From: Alphaproteobacteria bacterium
Lineage (GTDB): Bacteria > Pseudomonadota > Alphaproteobacteria > TMED109
Length of the DNA: 64,000 nucleotides
Direction of reading: 5' to 3'
NCBI GenBank assembly: GCA_022824395.1
Contig: JAJDZX010000092.1
Coordinates: 1-64,000, forward strand
In this document: positions 8,793 through 16,772 of the stretch, piece after piece
Numbering within the stretch: the stretch's first letter is position 1
How the letters are laid out: each line of letters opens with the position of its first letter
Position numbers and translations under genes: made by a program
Notes under the pieces: generated by a model
Told to the model about the DNA's origin: nothing
The model's database searches: none
Seen by the model: the letters and a program-made list of their open reading frames with translations, nothing else

Positions 8793-9911
8793 TCAGGCGG
8801 GGTGCTGCCGGTGGCGGCGCGGGGGTACGAAGGGAAGGGCGGCGACCCGGGCCGGCACCTGCCGGCCCCGGAGGTCGAGCTGGAGCGCGGTACCGGGTTC
8901 GGCGTGACGGGTGGCGACGTATCCCATCGCGATGGGGACGCCGAGCGACGGGGAGAAGCTGCCGCTGGTGACCACGCCGGTCTCGTGGCCGGACTCGTCC
9001 CAGACTGCCGCACCGCTGCGGACCACGCCCCGCCCCTCCGGCAGGAGCCCGACCCGGCGGCGCGCCGGGCCCTCCGCAAGCTCGCGCTCGATACGCGCTG
9101 CGCCGGGCACCCCGAGGGCGGCCTTGCGCCGGGCGCCGAACGTCCACGCCAGGCCGGCTTCCACCGGGCTGGTGCCGGCGTCGATGTCGTTTCCGTAGAG
9201 GCAGAGACCGGCCTCGAGGCGGAGGCTGTCGCGCGCGCCGAGGCCCGCCGGCCGAACCTCGGGCCGGGCGAGCAGCGCCTCGGCGACCACCACGGCGGCT
9301 GCGCCGTCGCAGCCGATTTCGAAACCGTCTTCGCCGGTGTAGCCGCTCCGGCTGAACGTGCAGGGTACGCCGCTCACATCGAATTCGCCGTACGCGAATG
9401 GCGCCAGCTCGAGGGCCGCCGGCGCCGCGTCCGACAGCGCGGCCGCCGCCATGGGGCCCTGGAGGGCGAGAAGAGCCCGCTCGGGCCGGTGTCGGAACGC
9501 GAGTGCGGGCAGTCGGGACCGGAGCCAGGCCAGGTCCGCGTCGACCCGAGCCGCATTCAGGACCATGAAGACGTCGTCGGCCCGGCGGGTCACCAGGAGA
9601 TCGTCCACGATGCCGCCGTCGTCATTGGTGATGACCGCGTAGCGGGTGCGGCCCGCCGGCAGCGCCTGCAGGCTGGCTGGGATCAGGGTCTCGAGGTGGC
9701 CGGCGGCGTCTTGGCCGGAGACCTCGACCTGGCCCATGTGGGACACATCGAAGAGGGATGCCGAGTCCCGGGTCCAGCGATGTTCAGCGAGGATGCCCTC
9801 GTACTGGACGGGGAGCTCCCAGCCGGCGAACGGGACCAGCTTGCCCCTGAGGGCCACGTGCAGGTCATGAAGCGGTGTAGGCCGCGCGGTTCCTTGCGAG
9901 GATCCTGGCAG
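8793..9911 (-). CDS. gcvT: Aminomethyltransferase (glycine cleavage T protein), probable CTG start
   Basis: T protein transfers the methylene group to tetrahydrofolate and releases ammonia. The body is clear: KLVPFAGWELPVQY, SLFDVSHMGQVEVSG, YTGEDGFEI and RDSLRLEAGLCLYGNDID. The GTG at 9857 would cut off TPLHDLHVALRG, which is conserved at the true N-terminus of GcvT. Upstream of that GTG the frame is open and contains no ATG, GTG or TTG. A CTG at 9909-9911 preceded by GGGAGG (9917-9922) at five bases is the best candidate and gives a protein of about 372 residues. The gene begins about 50 bases after the tandem glycine riboswitch and leads the gcv operon. Confidence 0.93.
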   Translation of the reverse strand: MPGSSQGTARPTPLHDLHVALRGKLVPFAGWELPVQYEGILAEHRWTRDSASLFDVSHMGQVEVSGQDAAGHLETLIPASLQALPAGRTRYAVITNDDGGIVDDLLVTRRADDVFMVLNAARVDADLAWLRSRLPALAFRHRPERALLALQGPMAAAALSDAAPAALELAPFAYGEFDVSGVPCTFSRSGYTGEDGFEIGCDGAAAVVVAEALLARPEVRPAGLGARDSLRLEAGLCLYGNDIDAGTSPVEAGLAWTFGARRKAALGVPGAARIERELAEGPARRRVGLLPEGRGVVRSGAAVWDESGHETGVVTSGSFSPSLGVPIAMGYVATRHAEPGTALQLDLRGRQVPARVAALPFVPPRRHRQHPA

Positions 9912-9962
9912 GAGCGCCTCCCTGCGGCACGGACGAACCGATGCCGGGCAAGGCCTCCTCTG

Positions 9963-10140
9963 TCATGGAACCTGAGAGATTCGTCCGATACCCGGAATGG
10001 ATGTCGGACTTACCCCTTCGGTGGGCGAAGTCGCCTTCGCCGCTCTCCAGAGGTGCTCCATTCCCGCGGTCCCTGGTGCCTGAGAGGTTCCGAGGCCCCG
10101 TTGCTCCTTCGGCGTCGGTGTCGTGCACCGAACTCTCCCG
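9963..10140 (-). promoter_or_regulatory. Tandem glycine riboswitch ahead of the gcv operon
   Basis: Read on the minus strand, two aptamers follow each other. Aptamer 1 (about 10140-10077) opens with GGGAGAG, contains GCCGAAGGAGCAA and closes with CCTCTCAGGCACC. Aptamer 2 (about 10053-9963) opens with TGGAGAGCGG, contains CACCGAAGGGGTAAG and closes with ATCTCTCAGGTTCC. The paired GGAGAG...CTCTCAGG ends and the internal CCGAAGG(A/G)G core are diagnostic of the gcvT-type glycine aptamer, and the tandem arrangement is the classical form. A linker of about 20 bases separates them. Position, about 50 bases before gcvT, fits activation of glycine breakdown when glycine is abundant. The expression platform cannot be assigned by eye. 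Confidence 0.95.
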
Positions 10141-10155
10141 CGGGAGGACACATGG

Positions 10156-10183
10156 AGCGTAGTGGTTCGGCCCGACAGGTCAA
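10156..10183 (-). promoter_or_regulatory. Predicted sigma-70 promoter of the gcv operon
   Basis: On the minus strand TTGACC (10183-10178) and TACGCT (10161-10156) are separated by 16 bases. Transcription would start at about 10149, just upstream of the first glycine aptamer at 10140. The close agreement with the -35 consensus and the exact placement before the riboswitch support it. The remaining DNA between this site and the methyltransferase stop at 10427 shows nothing else recognisable. Confidence 0.6.
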
Positions 10184-10426
10184 CATCGCGTCGCCCGTCG
10201 GACGGCTGCGATCGAGCGCTGCCGTACCGAGGTTCGCGACCAACTCGGGTCCGAGGTCGTGGGGTGTAACCGGCAGGAGGAATCTGCGAGCGGCGACCGC
10301 CCGTAGGAACGTCAGGAACGTCGAGGCAGCGCATTCCCGCCTCGGCCCCTTGGGCCGGACGTCCGGATCGCATTCCCGTCTTCTCCCGCCCGGTTGCGTC
10401 ACGGCTGTACGCCGCGACGCCCGTCG

Positions 10427-11770
10427 TCAGGTCTTCCGCATTACGACAATGCGGTTGCTGTTGGTGCCGCGCCGGTTGTTGGCGATGCCCCAGCAGTTGG
10501 AGGTCTTGGTGAATTCCTGCTGATTGACCATCACCCCGAGCACGTCCAGGGGCAACCCCCGGGCGGCGGCCACGACATGGGTCTCCAGCCGGACCGTGCC
10601 GTTGCGCACTTCACCGACCTCGAAGGCGATGTGACCACCGGATCTGGTGATCCGGGCCAGTTCCCCGAGCGTGGACCGGACGAACCGCTGCCAGCGGTCG
10701 ACGCTGCGGAACTGCGAGAGCTTGACCGCGCGGGGGTCGATGCCGAGGAACCAGCACCGCAGCCAGTTGTCGGTGCCGTAGTCGACGACATCGAGAAAAG
10801 GCGGTGAGGTCACGGTCAGGGCCACCGTTCCCGACCGGATCCGGGGCGTGTCATGCGATTGCCCGGTCAGCAGCAGCAGGTCCCGCGCTGACGGGAGCAC
10901 GGACGACGACAGCAAGGAACGCGACTTGCGCCCGATGAGGGCCGGCACATCACGGCGGGGAGGCACCTGGTTGCGGCGCCGGTTGATAATCCGTTGCCGC
11001 TCCAGCGACACGGCCTGGTTCGGCGGCAGGGTGTACACCGAGAAGAACCCCGACGAGTGCCCGGTCAGCCGGTTGAGCGCGATCATCCGGATCCACTTGT
11101 CAACCGAGTCCAGGCGACCTGCGTCCTGGCGCTCCAGGAGCCATCGCCTGAGTCCCTCAATCTGCGCGAGGGTCTCGGGATGGTAGAAGGCGGTCAGTTC
11201 GCCGCGCCGCGCCTCGGTGAACGTCTGCCAGGGAATCGCCTCGAGACGCGCGACGACCTCGGACAGGGCAGGGGGATTGATGCGCGGCTCGGTGAACGCC
11301 TTGCTCAGCGGATTGGTGTCGTTTCCGTAGGGAATCCGTCCGGCCAGCGCCGCTTCGACCGGGGTCGTGCCCCGTCCCATGAACGGGTCGTAGACGATGT
11401 CGTTCGGGTCGGTGAGACGCTGGATGTAGAATCGCGGAAGCTGCGGCTTGAAGCAGGCCCGGTACGAGACCTCGTGAATGCGATTCGCCTGGCGTTGCCG
11501 GGAGGTCCAGAACTCGTTGATGAAGTAACGGACGCCGTCTGCGGTCTCGACCCGGGTGGGCGCGCCGAACTCCGAGGAGTTCTCGAGGTCGACCGCAAAA
11601 TCGCCTGAGCCCGGACCCGGCCTGCCCGCCGGCATGCTGGCAGGGGCAGCTAAGGTGGACGGCACCGCCTCCCGGGCCGGCGCCGAAGGATGGCGGCCGG
11701 TGCCGGCGAACAATGGTCCGTCATCCCTGGCGGCCACACCCGGTCCGCTCGTTCGCGCATGCGCCCCCAT
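10427..11770 (-). CDS. Orphan site-specific DNA methyltransferase (N4/N6 type)
   Basis: 447 residues from the ATG at 11770. Motif I (AdoMet binding) is DPFMGRGTT at residues 128-136. The catalytic motif IV is TSPPF at residues 321-325, the form common in N4-cytosine and some N6-adenine enzymes. About 185 residues separate them, and motif I comes first, so the order is alpha- or gamma-like rather than beta. Further typical stretches are YGNDTNPLSKAF, SSGFFSVYTLPPNQAVS and SGGHIAFEVGEV. The first 55 or so residues are low-complexity Gly/Pro/Ala, so translation may instead begin at ATG 11635 (MPAGRPGPG). No restriction endonuclease is adjacent; the neighbour upstream is a HisN-like phosphatase 53 bases away. 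Target sequence is unknown. Confidence 0.85.
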   Translation of the reverse strand: MGAHARTSGPGVAARDDGPLFAGTGRHPSAPAREAVPSTLAAPASMPAGRPGPGSGDFAVDLENSSEFGAPTRVETADGVRYFINEFWTSRQRQANRIHEVSYRACFKPQLPRFYIQRLTDPNDIVYDPFMGRGTTPVEAALAGRIPYGNDTNPLSKAFTEPRINPPALSEVVARLEAIPWQTFTEARRGELTAFYHPETLAQIEGLRRWLLERQDAGRLDSVDKWIRMIALNRLTGHSSGFFSVYTLPPNQAVSLERQRIINRRRNQVPPRRDVPALIGRKSRSLLSSSVLPSARDLLLLTGQSHDTPRIRSGTVALTVTSPPFLDVVDYGTDNWLRCWFLGIDPRAVKLSQFRSVDRWQRFVRSTLGELARITRSGGHIAFEVGEVRNGTVRLETHVVAAARGLPLDVLGVMVNQQEFTKTSNCWGIANNRRGTNSNRIVVMRKT

Positions 11771-11823
11771 CACCGCAGTGTCGTAGAAGAGTGGCGGGCC
11801 GGGCGCAAGTGGTCGGATGCCCG

Positions 11824-12612
11824 CTACGCGTCCGTATCCGGAAATTGATCCACGATCGCCGCGTGCAGGGCCGGGTCGCCGGCGGCGACGACTGTCCCGT
11901 TGGACCCCGGCAGGCGTCCGTCCCACGCGCTGGCGATGCCGCCGGCGGCGGCAATGACGGCGGCGCCCGGCAGCACGTCCCACGGCTTGATGTCGGACTC
12001 GACCACCACGTCGATGTGGCCGGCGGCCAGCATCGCGTACCCCCAGCAGTCGGTGCCGTACCGCACGAACAGGGCCTTATCCGCCAGCCGCCGGAAGGCC
12101 GCGCGACCCGAAGCGGTGCGGATCATGCCCGGCTCCGTCATGGCGACGATCATGCGTTCCGGATCCGCCGGACGGGCAGTCGTCACCTGATCGCCGTTCA
12201 GCCAGGCGCCGTGTGGTGCGCCCCACACGCGCTCACCCGTGATCGCCTGATCGATGATCCCAATTGTTGGCTGCCCTGCCTCCAGCAGCCCGACGAGGGT
12301 GCCGAACACGGGCAGGCCGGCCACGAACGCCTTGGTGCCGTCGATCGGGTCGAGAATCCACGTGTGTTCGGCGTCCGGATTGTCGGACCCGTATTCCTCT
12401 CCCACGATGCCGTGGCCGGGGAAGCGGCGACTGATTGCGTCGCGCATCCTGGCCTCGGCCGCCCGGTCGGCGTCGGTCACCAACTGCAGCCGGCTGCCCT
12501 TGCCACTCTTCACCTCAATGGCGTCACGGGCGCGGAACAGCGGCCGGATGGCGGTGCGCGCGAGATCGGCGAGCTCGTGCGCGAAGGCGAGAAATTCGTC
12601 GGAGGGAGCCAT
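11824..12612 (-). CDS. hisN: Inositol monophosphatase-family phosphatase, HisN-like histidinol-phosphatase
   Basis: 262 residues with the metal-binding signatures of the family: GEEYG, WILDPIDGTKAFVAGLPVFG and near the C-terminus KPWDVLPGAAVIAAAGG. Acidic residues in GEE, DPIDG and WD bind Mg2+. The PIDGTKAF(V/I)xGxPxFGT variant is typical of the histidinol-phosphate phosphatase branch found in Actinobacteria and Alphaproteobacteria rather than of classical SuhB, hence the call. A generic inositol-1-phosphatase remains possible. No other his gene is in the window. It starts with ATG at 12612 and runs into the methyltransferase gene. Confidence 0.85.
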   Translation of the reverse strand: MAPSDEFLAFAHELADLARTAIRPLFRARDAIEVKSGKGSRLQLVTDADRAAEARMRDAISRRFPGHGIVGEEYGSDNPDAEHTWILDPIDGTKAFVAGLPVFGTLVGLLEAGQPTIGIIDQAITGERVWGAPHGAWLNGDQVTTARPADPERMIVAMTEPGMIRTASGRAAFRRLADKALFVRYGTDCWGYAMLAAGHIDVVVESDIKPWDVLPGAAVIAAAGGIASAWDGRLPGSNGTVVAAGDPALHAAIVDQFPDTDA

Positions 12613-12992
12613 CGGGTCGGGTCTCGTGCCCCGGTGAGGGACGAAGGATCATCCCGTCTGTGCTTCGGAAAGCCGGGACCATCGAATACTACCGCCCGGT
12701 CAGCGCGGCGGTGCGCCGGAGGCTTTTCCGGACGGCCCCGACGGTGACCGGCGCGGGCTGGGCGAACCGGGAGGGGCCTTCGACTACCAGGGCCTCGGCC
12801 CGAATGCCGAGGGCAAGGGAGTCAAGCCGGGGCAGGGGGAGGGCAGCGTCCGCCTACCGCGCTCTGTAGATTCGTTGTCCGGAGTCCCTTCTCATCCTGA
12901 CGAGCGCCCGCCGGGCGCCTCTGGAAGGACGGCGCGGGGACAAAGTCGGATCAACCAGCCCTTCGTCAGTCCGAATACAGGGAATCGATCTC
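12613..12992. other. Intergenic region between divergent hisN and lipoprotein genes
   Basis: A 380-base stretch between two divergently transcribed genes, where promoters for both are expected. No reading frame resembles a protein. A perfect 7-bp inverted repeat (CCTCGGC / GCCGAGG, 12793-12812, six-base loop) is present but has no T-tract and lies where a terminator is not expected. No clear -35/-10 pair was found on either strand. Confidence 0.5.
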
Positions 12993-13973
12993 ATGAAATC
13001 CAGCTTTACCGTCGTTGGTCCTGCCCTCACGTTCGTGCTTGCGGCCTGCGCGGGCGGCGGCGACATGGCCGACACCGTCCCCGCCGCCGAGCCGCCTGCT
13101 CCCCGCGTCACCGATTTCGACGGCGAGGTGCTCCGCATCTCGGTGCCGCGCCCGGACGGCGGGCGGGACAACCTCAACTCGCTGCGCGACGAATGGTACA
13201 GCTGGTCCTGGTTCCCCTTCATGCCGAATCACGCCGGGCGCCGCTGGACTTTGGGCAAGACCGACCGCGACGGCGTCACGCTGGCCTACGCGCTGATCAG
13301 CTGGGACAACGACGACCCGACCGACTACCTCTCGGCCGGCTTCTGGATGCGCTTCGACGGGGCGACGACGACGCGCCGCCTCGACCCGGCCGGCGCGACG
13401 ATCGTCCCGTTCGTCGACGGGCCCGAGCTTGATCCCGCCGTCCCGCCCGAACTCCCGCTGACCGGCACAGCCAGCTATGCCGGCAGCGCGGGCGGGGTCT
13501 ACCGCTACCGCGCGCCCCGCGCCGCGGAACCGGTGGCCGAGGAGTTCGCCGCGGCGATGACGCTCCAGGCCGATTTTGCCGCCGGGGCGGTCGCCGGCTG
13601 CATCGGCTGCGTCGGCGACATCTTGCTCGAGCGCGAGCACCTCTACGCGATCCTCGGCTGGCGCCGTGGCCAGGGCGCAACCGAGCACCCGCCGGCCGGG
13701 TACGAGATCCGCTTCGCGCTGGCGCCGGTCGGCGAGGCGGGCGGGTTCGAGGGCGAGCGCGTCTCCGTGTCCCATTCCGACCGGGACGTGACACGCTCGG
13801 GCGGGTCGTGGTCCGGTCGATTCTCCAGCCGCCCCGCGGCCGATGGCATCCCGCGTCTTGCTGCGGGCCAAGCCAGGGCTGACTTCGCCGAGGTCGACGG
13901 CGCCGAGGGCAGCTTCGACGCGATCTTCACTGCGCTCCACCCCGAACTGCTGCCGGCGCAGCCGGAGGAGTAG
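12993..13973 (+). CDS. Lipoprotein with transferrin-binding-protein-like beta-barrel domain
   Basis: 326 residues. The first 19 form a lipoprotein signal ending in the lipobox LAAC (Cys19), so the mature protein should be lipid-anchored. Residues from about 155 on show the pattern seen in TbpB/solute-binding beta-barrels: SYAGSAGGVYRY, then MTLQADFAAGAVAGCIGC, then RGQGATEHPP and a final strand-rich section (SGGSWSGRFSS, FDAIFTALHPE). Similar domains occur in small alphaproteobacterial surface lipoproteins of unknown ligand. The pair of cysteines in CIGC is a local oddity. The gene stands alone; no TonB receptor or Slam exporter is next to it. The barrel assignment is from the pattern only, and the ligand is unknown. 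Confidence 0.72.
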   Translation: MKSSFTVVGPALTFVLAACAGGGDMADTVPAAEPPAPRVTDFDGEVLRISVPRPDGGRDNLNSLRDEWYSWSWFPFMPNHAGRRWTLGKTDRDGVTLAYALISWDNDDPTDYLSAGFWMRFDGATTTRRLDPAGATIVPFVDGPELDPAVPPELPLTGTASYAGSAGGVYRYRAPRAAEPVAEEFAAAMTLQADFAAGAVAGCIGCVGDILLEREHLYAILGWRRGQGATEHPPAGYEIRFALAPVGEAGGFEGERVSVSHSDRDVTRSGGSWSGRFSSRPAADGIPRLAAGQARADFAEVDGAEGSFDAIFTALHPELLPAQPEE

Positions 13974-14476
13974 CGGGAGGCCTTCGCACCGGCCGCGTGC
14001 CGTCGTCGAGCCAATGTCTCGTGGAGCATCCAGCGGAATTTACTTCCGCGAACAGGCAGGCGACGTCCTGCTCGTTCGGGTCCCGGCCCGCGAATTCCTG
14101 GTCATCCGCCGGCCGATCTCCGAAGCCGCCGTTCGCATCGATTGCCGACTGCTTCAGGCAGTCGATGGGCATGCCGAGGAAGCCGAGCGCGAGGACATAG
14201 CCAAGGAATCACAAGCGGACCGCTGCCTAGCTTTGGGGTGCCGGTCAGGTACGTGGGTAGGGGCCCGAGTACGATATCGGCCAATTGCAACTTTGTGCGT
14301 CGGCCAATTGCAAATTCATGCACCGGCCGTTGCAAATGGAGCCTCAGGAATCCCGGACCGACAGGCGCCGAACATGCTTCCAGGCCGGGGGCGATGACCG
14401 CACGCAATCGGCGAACACGCTGGTTCCGTTTTTCCCGAGCGGACGTATCGGAGGCGGGGGACTTCCCTAAGCCGCC
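13974..14476. other. Gene-poor, lower-GC stretch upstream of the helical-repeat gene
   Basis: No convincing gene is seen in these 503 bases. The right half (about 14270-14340) has less G+C than its surroundings and holds the three 23-bp iterons listed separately. A minus-strand frame from 14172 to 13927 could encode an 81-residue peptide, but its C-terminal third overlaps the preceding lipoprotein gene on the other strand, and it has no clear start signal, so it is not called. Confidence 0.5.
14278..14337 (+). repeat. Three direct repeats with a 23-bp period (iteron-like)
   Basis: The motif CGGCCAATTGCAA occurs at 14278-14290 and again, identical, at 14301-14313. A degenerate third copy, CGGCCGTTGCAAA, starts at 14324. 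Copy starts are 23 bases apart, roughly two DNA turns, so a bound protein would face the same side each time. The core TTGCAA is itself palindromic. The block lies about 140 bases before the start of the 178-residue helical protein at 14477. An operator cluster for a regulator is the simplest reading; an origin-type iteron or a small minisatellite cannot be excluded. Confidence 0.7.
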
Positions 14477-15013
14477 ATGCGGCTCTCGAAGTTGCAGGAA
14501 CCGGATGTGACGACGGCCTTATCCGAAGAGATGGCCTCCTGGGACGGGAAGTCCGCTACGGCGCTGCAATCGTTGTATGAGCGCCATCGCGCAGAAGCGG
14601 GTTTCGTCGCGACGATCCTGGCTCATATCGTGGATGTCAAATTGCAACGGGCGGCAACCTGGCTGCTGAAGCAACACCTTGAGACTGGTGATTCCCTGAC
14701 CGCTTCAATTTGCCGGACGATCCTTCGCGCACTGTCCGTTCAGGAACACTGGGAGAGCAAACTGCACATGCTCCAATGCCTGCCGTACCTGGAGATTCCC
14801 GAGGACGCGAGTGCCGGTCTCGAAGGGTTTCTGGAGGCTTGTCTCGAGAGCGACAACAAGTTCGTGAGAGCCTGGGCCTACAACGGGTTCAACGAGTTGT
14901 CGCTGCGCTTTCCGCGATACCGGGAAAGCGTGGACGGCATGCTTGCCCAGGCCAGCATGTCGGAAGCGGCGTCGGTTCGGGCAAGAATTCGCGACATCCT
15001 CAAACGGCGCTGA
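14477..15013 (+). CDS. Alpha-helical repeat protein of unknown function (HEAT-like)
   Basis: 178 residues; no catalytic motif is recognised. The sequence is rich in amphipathic helices of about 15-20 residues with the spacing of HEAT/armadillo-type repeats: LQRAATWLLKQHLE, ESKLHMLQCLPYLEI, NKFVRAWAYNGFNELS and AASVRARIRDILKRR. The recurring pattern (helix, short turn with Asp/Asn, helix) with phrases like 'VRAWAYNGFNELS' suggests a scaffold that binds protein or DNA. Its base composition is lower in G+C than neighbouring genes and it has no operon partners, which suggests accessory or transferred DNA. It follows the 23-bp repeats at 14278. Confidence 0.6.
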   Translation: MRLSKLQEPDVTTALSEEMASWDGKSATALQSLYERHRAEAGFVATILAHIVDVKLQRAATWLLKQHLETGDSLTASICRTILRALSVQEHWESKLHMLQCLPYLEIPEDASAGLEGFLEACLESDNKFVRAWAYNGFNELSLRFPRYRESVDGMLAQASMSEAASVRARIRDILKRR

Positions 15014-15338
15014 GATGTCCGCCAGAGTGTGTTCCGGCGTGTTGGTGGTCGATCGCTCGGCACTGTTTTCGATTCCGCGGTTCCATAACTCGACCGCGGC
15101 CGGAAGCTTGCTCACGGCCATGCCCGCACTTCGTTGCGTGGGCGGCGCGGATGACCCGAAGGATTGGACCGCAGCGAAGGAGCCGCGCCGCGGCTTGACG
15201 CGCCGTGGGCCTCGCGACGTCCGGCGTCGGGGACGGGTGCGGCTACTCGGGGAGCGTTCGGGTCGGCCGACCCCGATGATCCGTGTAACGGATCGGAAGC
15301 TGGCAGCGTGAGCAGTCAGGCGATCGATAGAACACCCA
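15014..15338. other. Intergenic region, nothing recognised
   Basis: These 325 bases lie between convergent genes (the helical protein on + and the beta-barrel protein on -). Reading frames here have no recognisable protein pattern and no start signals. No T-tailed hairpin terminator was identified. Confidence 0.5.
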
Positions 15339-16241
15339 TCAGAAGAAGTACTTCACGCTGAGCGAGACACCCCAGTACCCGAGGTCGTCGGTGGTGATTG
15401 TGTTGACGACCTGTCGGCCGCCTGGCGCCACCGTCGGAGCATGGCCCCGCAACAGGCTCGGTGATCCATTGGCAGCAAATGCATCGACCACGACCACTCT
15501 TCGCGCCTTGATGCCCAGCACGACCCCGTCCGCAAATGGCCTGTCGATGCCGAGCACAACCTGATAGGCCCGGAGGCGATCCACCAGGGTTGCATCCTGA
15601 AGGGACAATGTGCCGGCTGCTGCGGGATGCCGTCCCAGGCCACGCAAGACGGCGGCGTCGGGGTTGCGACGGTATGCCGACCGATAGGCGAGCTTCGCCG
15701 AGATCAAGCCGATGCCGGCACCGACATACGGCCAGAAATCCCCCCAGGCACCGCGCAGGCCGTAGTAGACGTTCCCGAACACCTCGTCGGCCCCAAGAGC
15801 GTCCAGCCGTTCTTCCCCGAGCACGAACTCTGCCTGCTTGTCACCCTCGACGGTTACGTTGCCGCCCCGGCGGCCGTGATGACGGCGCAGGTATTCGGCT
15901 TCGACACGAACCGTTGGCCAGGCGTATCCCCACTGCAGCGCGAGCAACCGACCGGCCCCGATAGCGAGCTGACTCGTCCATTCTTCGGTGCCCGGGTTAC
16001 AGTCGGCGTGGCGCAGCGGCAGCGGCAGAGACTGCCCGTTGACCACAACCGGCGGAAAATGCCCGTCGCAGTTCGTCGGGACATCGTTGCTGTGCCCGAG
16101 GATTCGAAGCTTGCCCGGCTTCGCGCCCCCCACTTCGATTCCGCCGTACCATCCCGTGGCCGGATCTTCGGCTGTGGCGTAGGGTACCGAGAGCACCGCC
16201 GCAATGGCTGCCGCGCCCAGCGCGATGACTGTTGGTCTCAT
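15339..16241 (-). CDS. Outer-membrane beta-barrel protein
   Basis: 300 residues from the ATG at 16241. A signal peptide (residues 1-24, ending YATA-ED) is followed by GWYGGIEVGGAKPG, a typical first strand of porin-like barrels in Proteobacteria. Alternating hydrophobic/aromatic strands follow (WGYAWPTVRVEAEY, VYYGLRGAWGDFWPYVGAGIGLIS, VVLGIDRPFADGVVLGIKAR). The chain ends in YWGVSLSVKYFF, with the C-terminal aromatic residue recognised by the BAM complex. It resembles small OmpA-barrel/surface-antigen-like proteins. The size predicts a small barrel without a pore-forming specificity that can be named. It is monocistronic. Confidence 0.75.
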   Translation of the reverse strand: MRPTVIALGAAAIAAVLSVPYATAEDPATGWYGGIEVGGAKPGKLRILGHSNDVPTNCDGHFPPVVVNGQSLPLPLRHADCNPGTEEWTSQLAIGAGRLLALQWGYAWPTVRVEAEYLRRHHGRRGGNVTVEGDKQAEFVLGEERLDALGADEVFGNVYYGLRGAWGDFWPYVGAGIGLISAKLAYRSAYRRNPDAAVLRGLGRHPAAAGTLSLQDATLVDRLRAYQVVLGIDRPFADGVVLGIKARRVVVVDAFAANGSPSLLRGHAPTVAPGGRQVVNTITTDDLGYWGVSLSVKYFF

Positions 16242-16772
16242 GTGCTCTGTCCCTTGCAGGTCCCAGGCCTGAACGATTCTCGCGAATTGAATGTTTGTGC
16301 CGGGGCCGGGCCCCTTGCCCGTCCATGCGCGCCACAGGTCCCCTCCCGCCGTGACTCCTGGCTGGCTGCCGGTCGGGAATCCGCAAGAGTCCGCGCATGC
16401 CGTGCACAGTTTATGAACTTCGCCGGTCACCGATCGAGAGGACAGCCTCCACTATCCGAGCCGCGGCTCAACGAGCGTCTGCGCGACCCACGCCACTACG
16501 CTGACCAGTGTCGCGTCGGCCGGCCACGGCTCCGGGGGCTTCGCAGGTACGTGCGCGCAATGTCGGCCAGCTGCGCCTGCCGGTCCAGCATCTCATTCCT
16601 GACGAACCGGCAAGCGCCGGCGGCCGCCGCCAGGCGTCATGGGCTGCTCGTTGGCGCGCTTGCAGGCGTGGCCTGGCCTTCCGGGCGCCGTGCTTGAGGT
16701 GCTTCGCACTTTCATGCCGGCTCAGACCCAATATGTCCTTGGCGCCAACCGGGCGAAGGAGGTACAGCCAAG

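Noticed and set aside
12793-12812. Hairpin CCTCGGC/GCCGAGG as a terminator
   Set aside because: It lies between divergent genes where no transcript ends, and has no T-tract.
13927-14172. An 81-codon minus-strand frame beginning MPIDCLKQ
   Set aside because: Looks somewhat protein-like at the start but overlaps the end of the lipoprotein gene antisense, lacks a ribosome-binding site and has a Pro/Ala tail that mirrors that gene.
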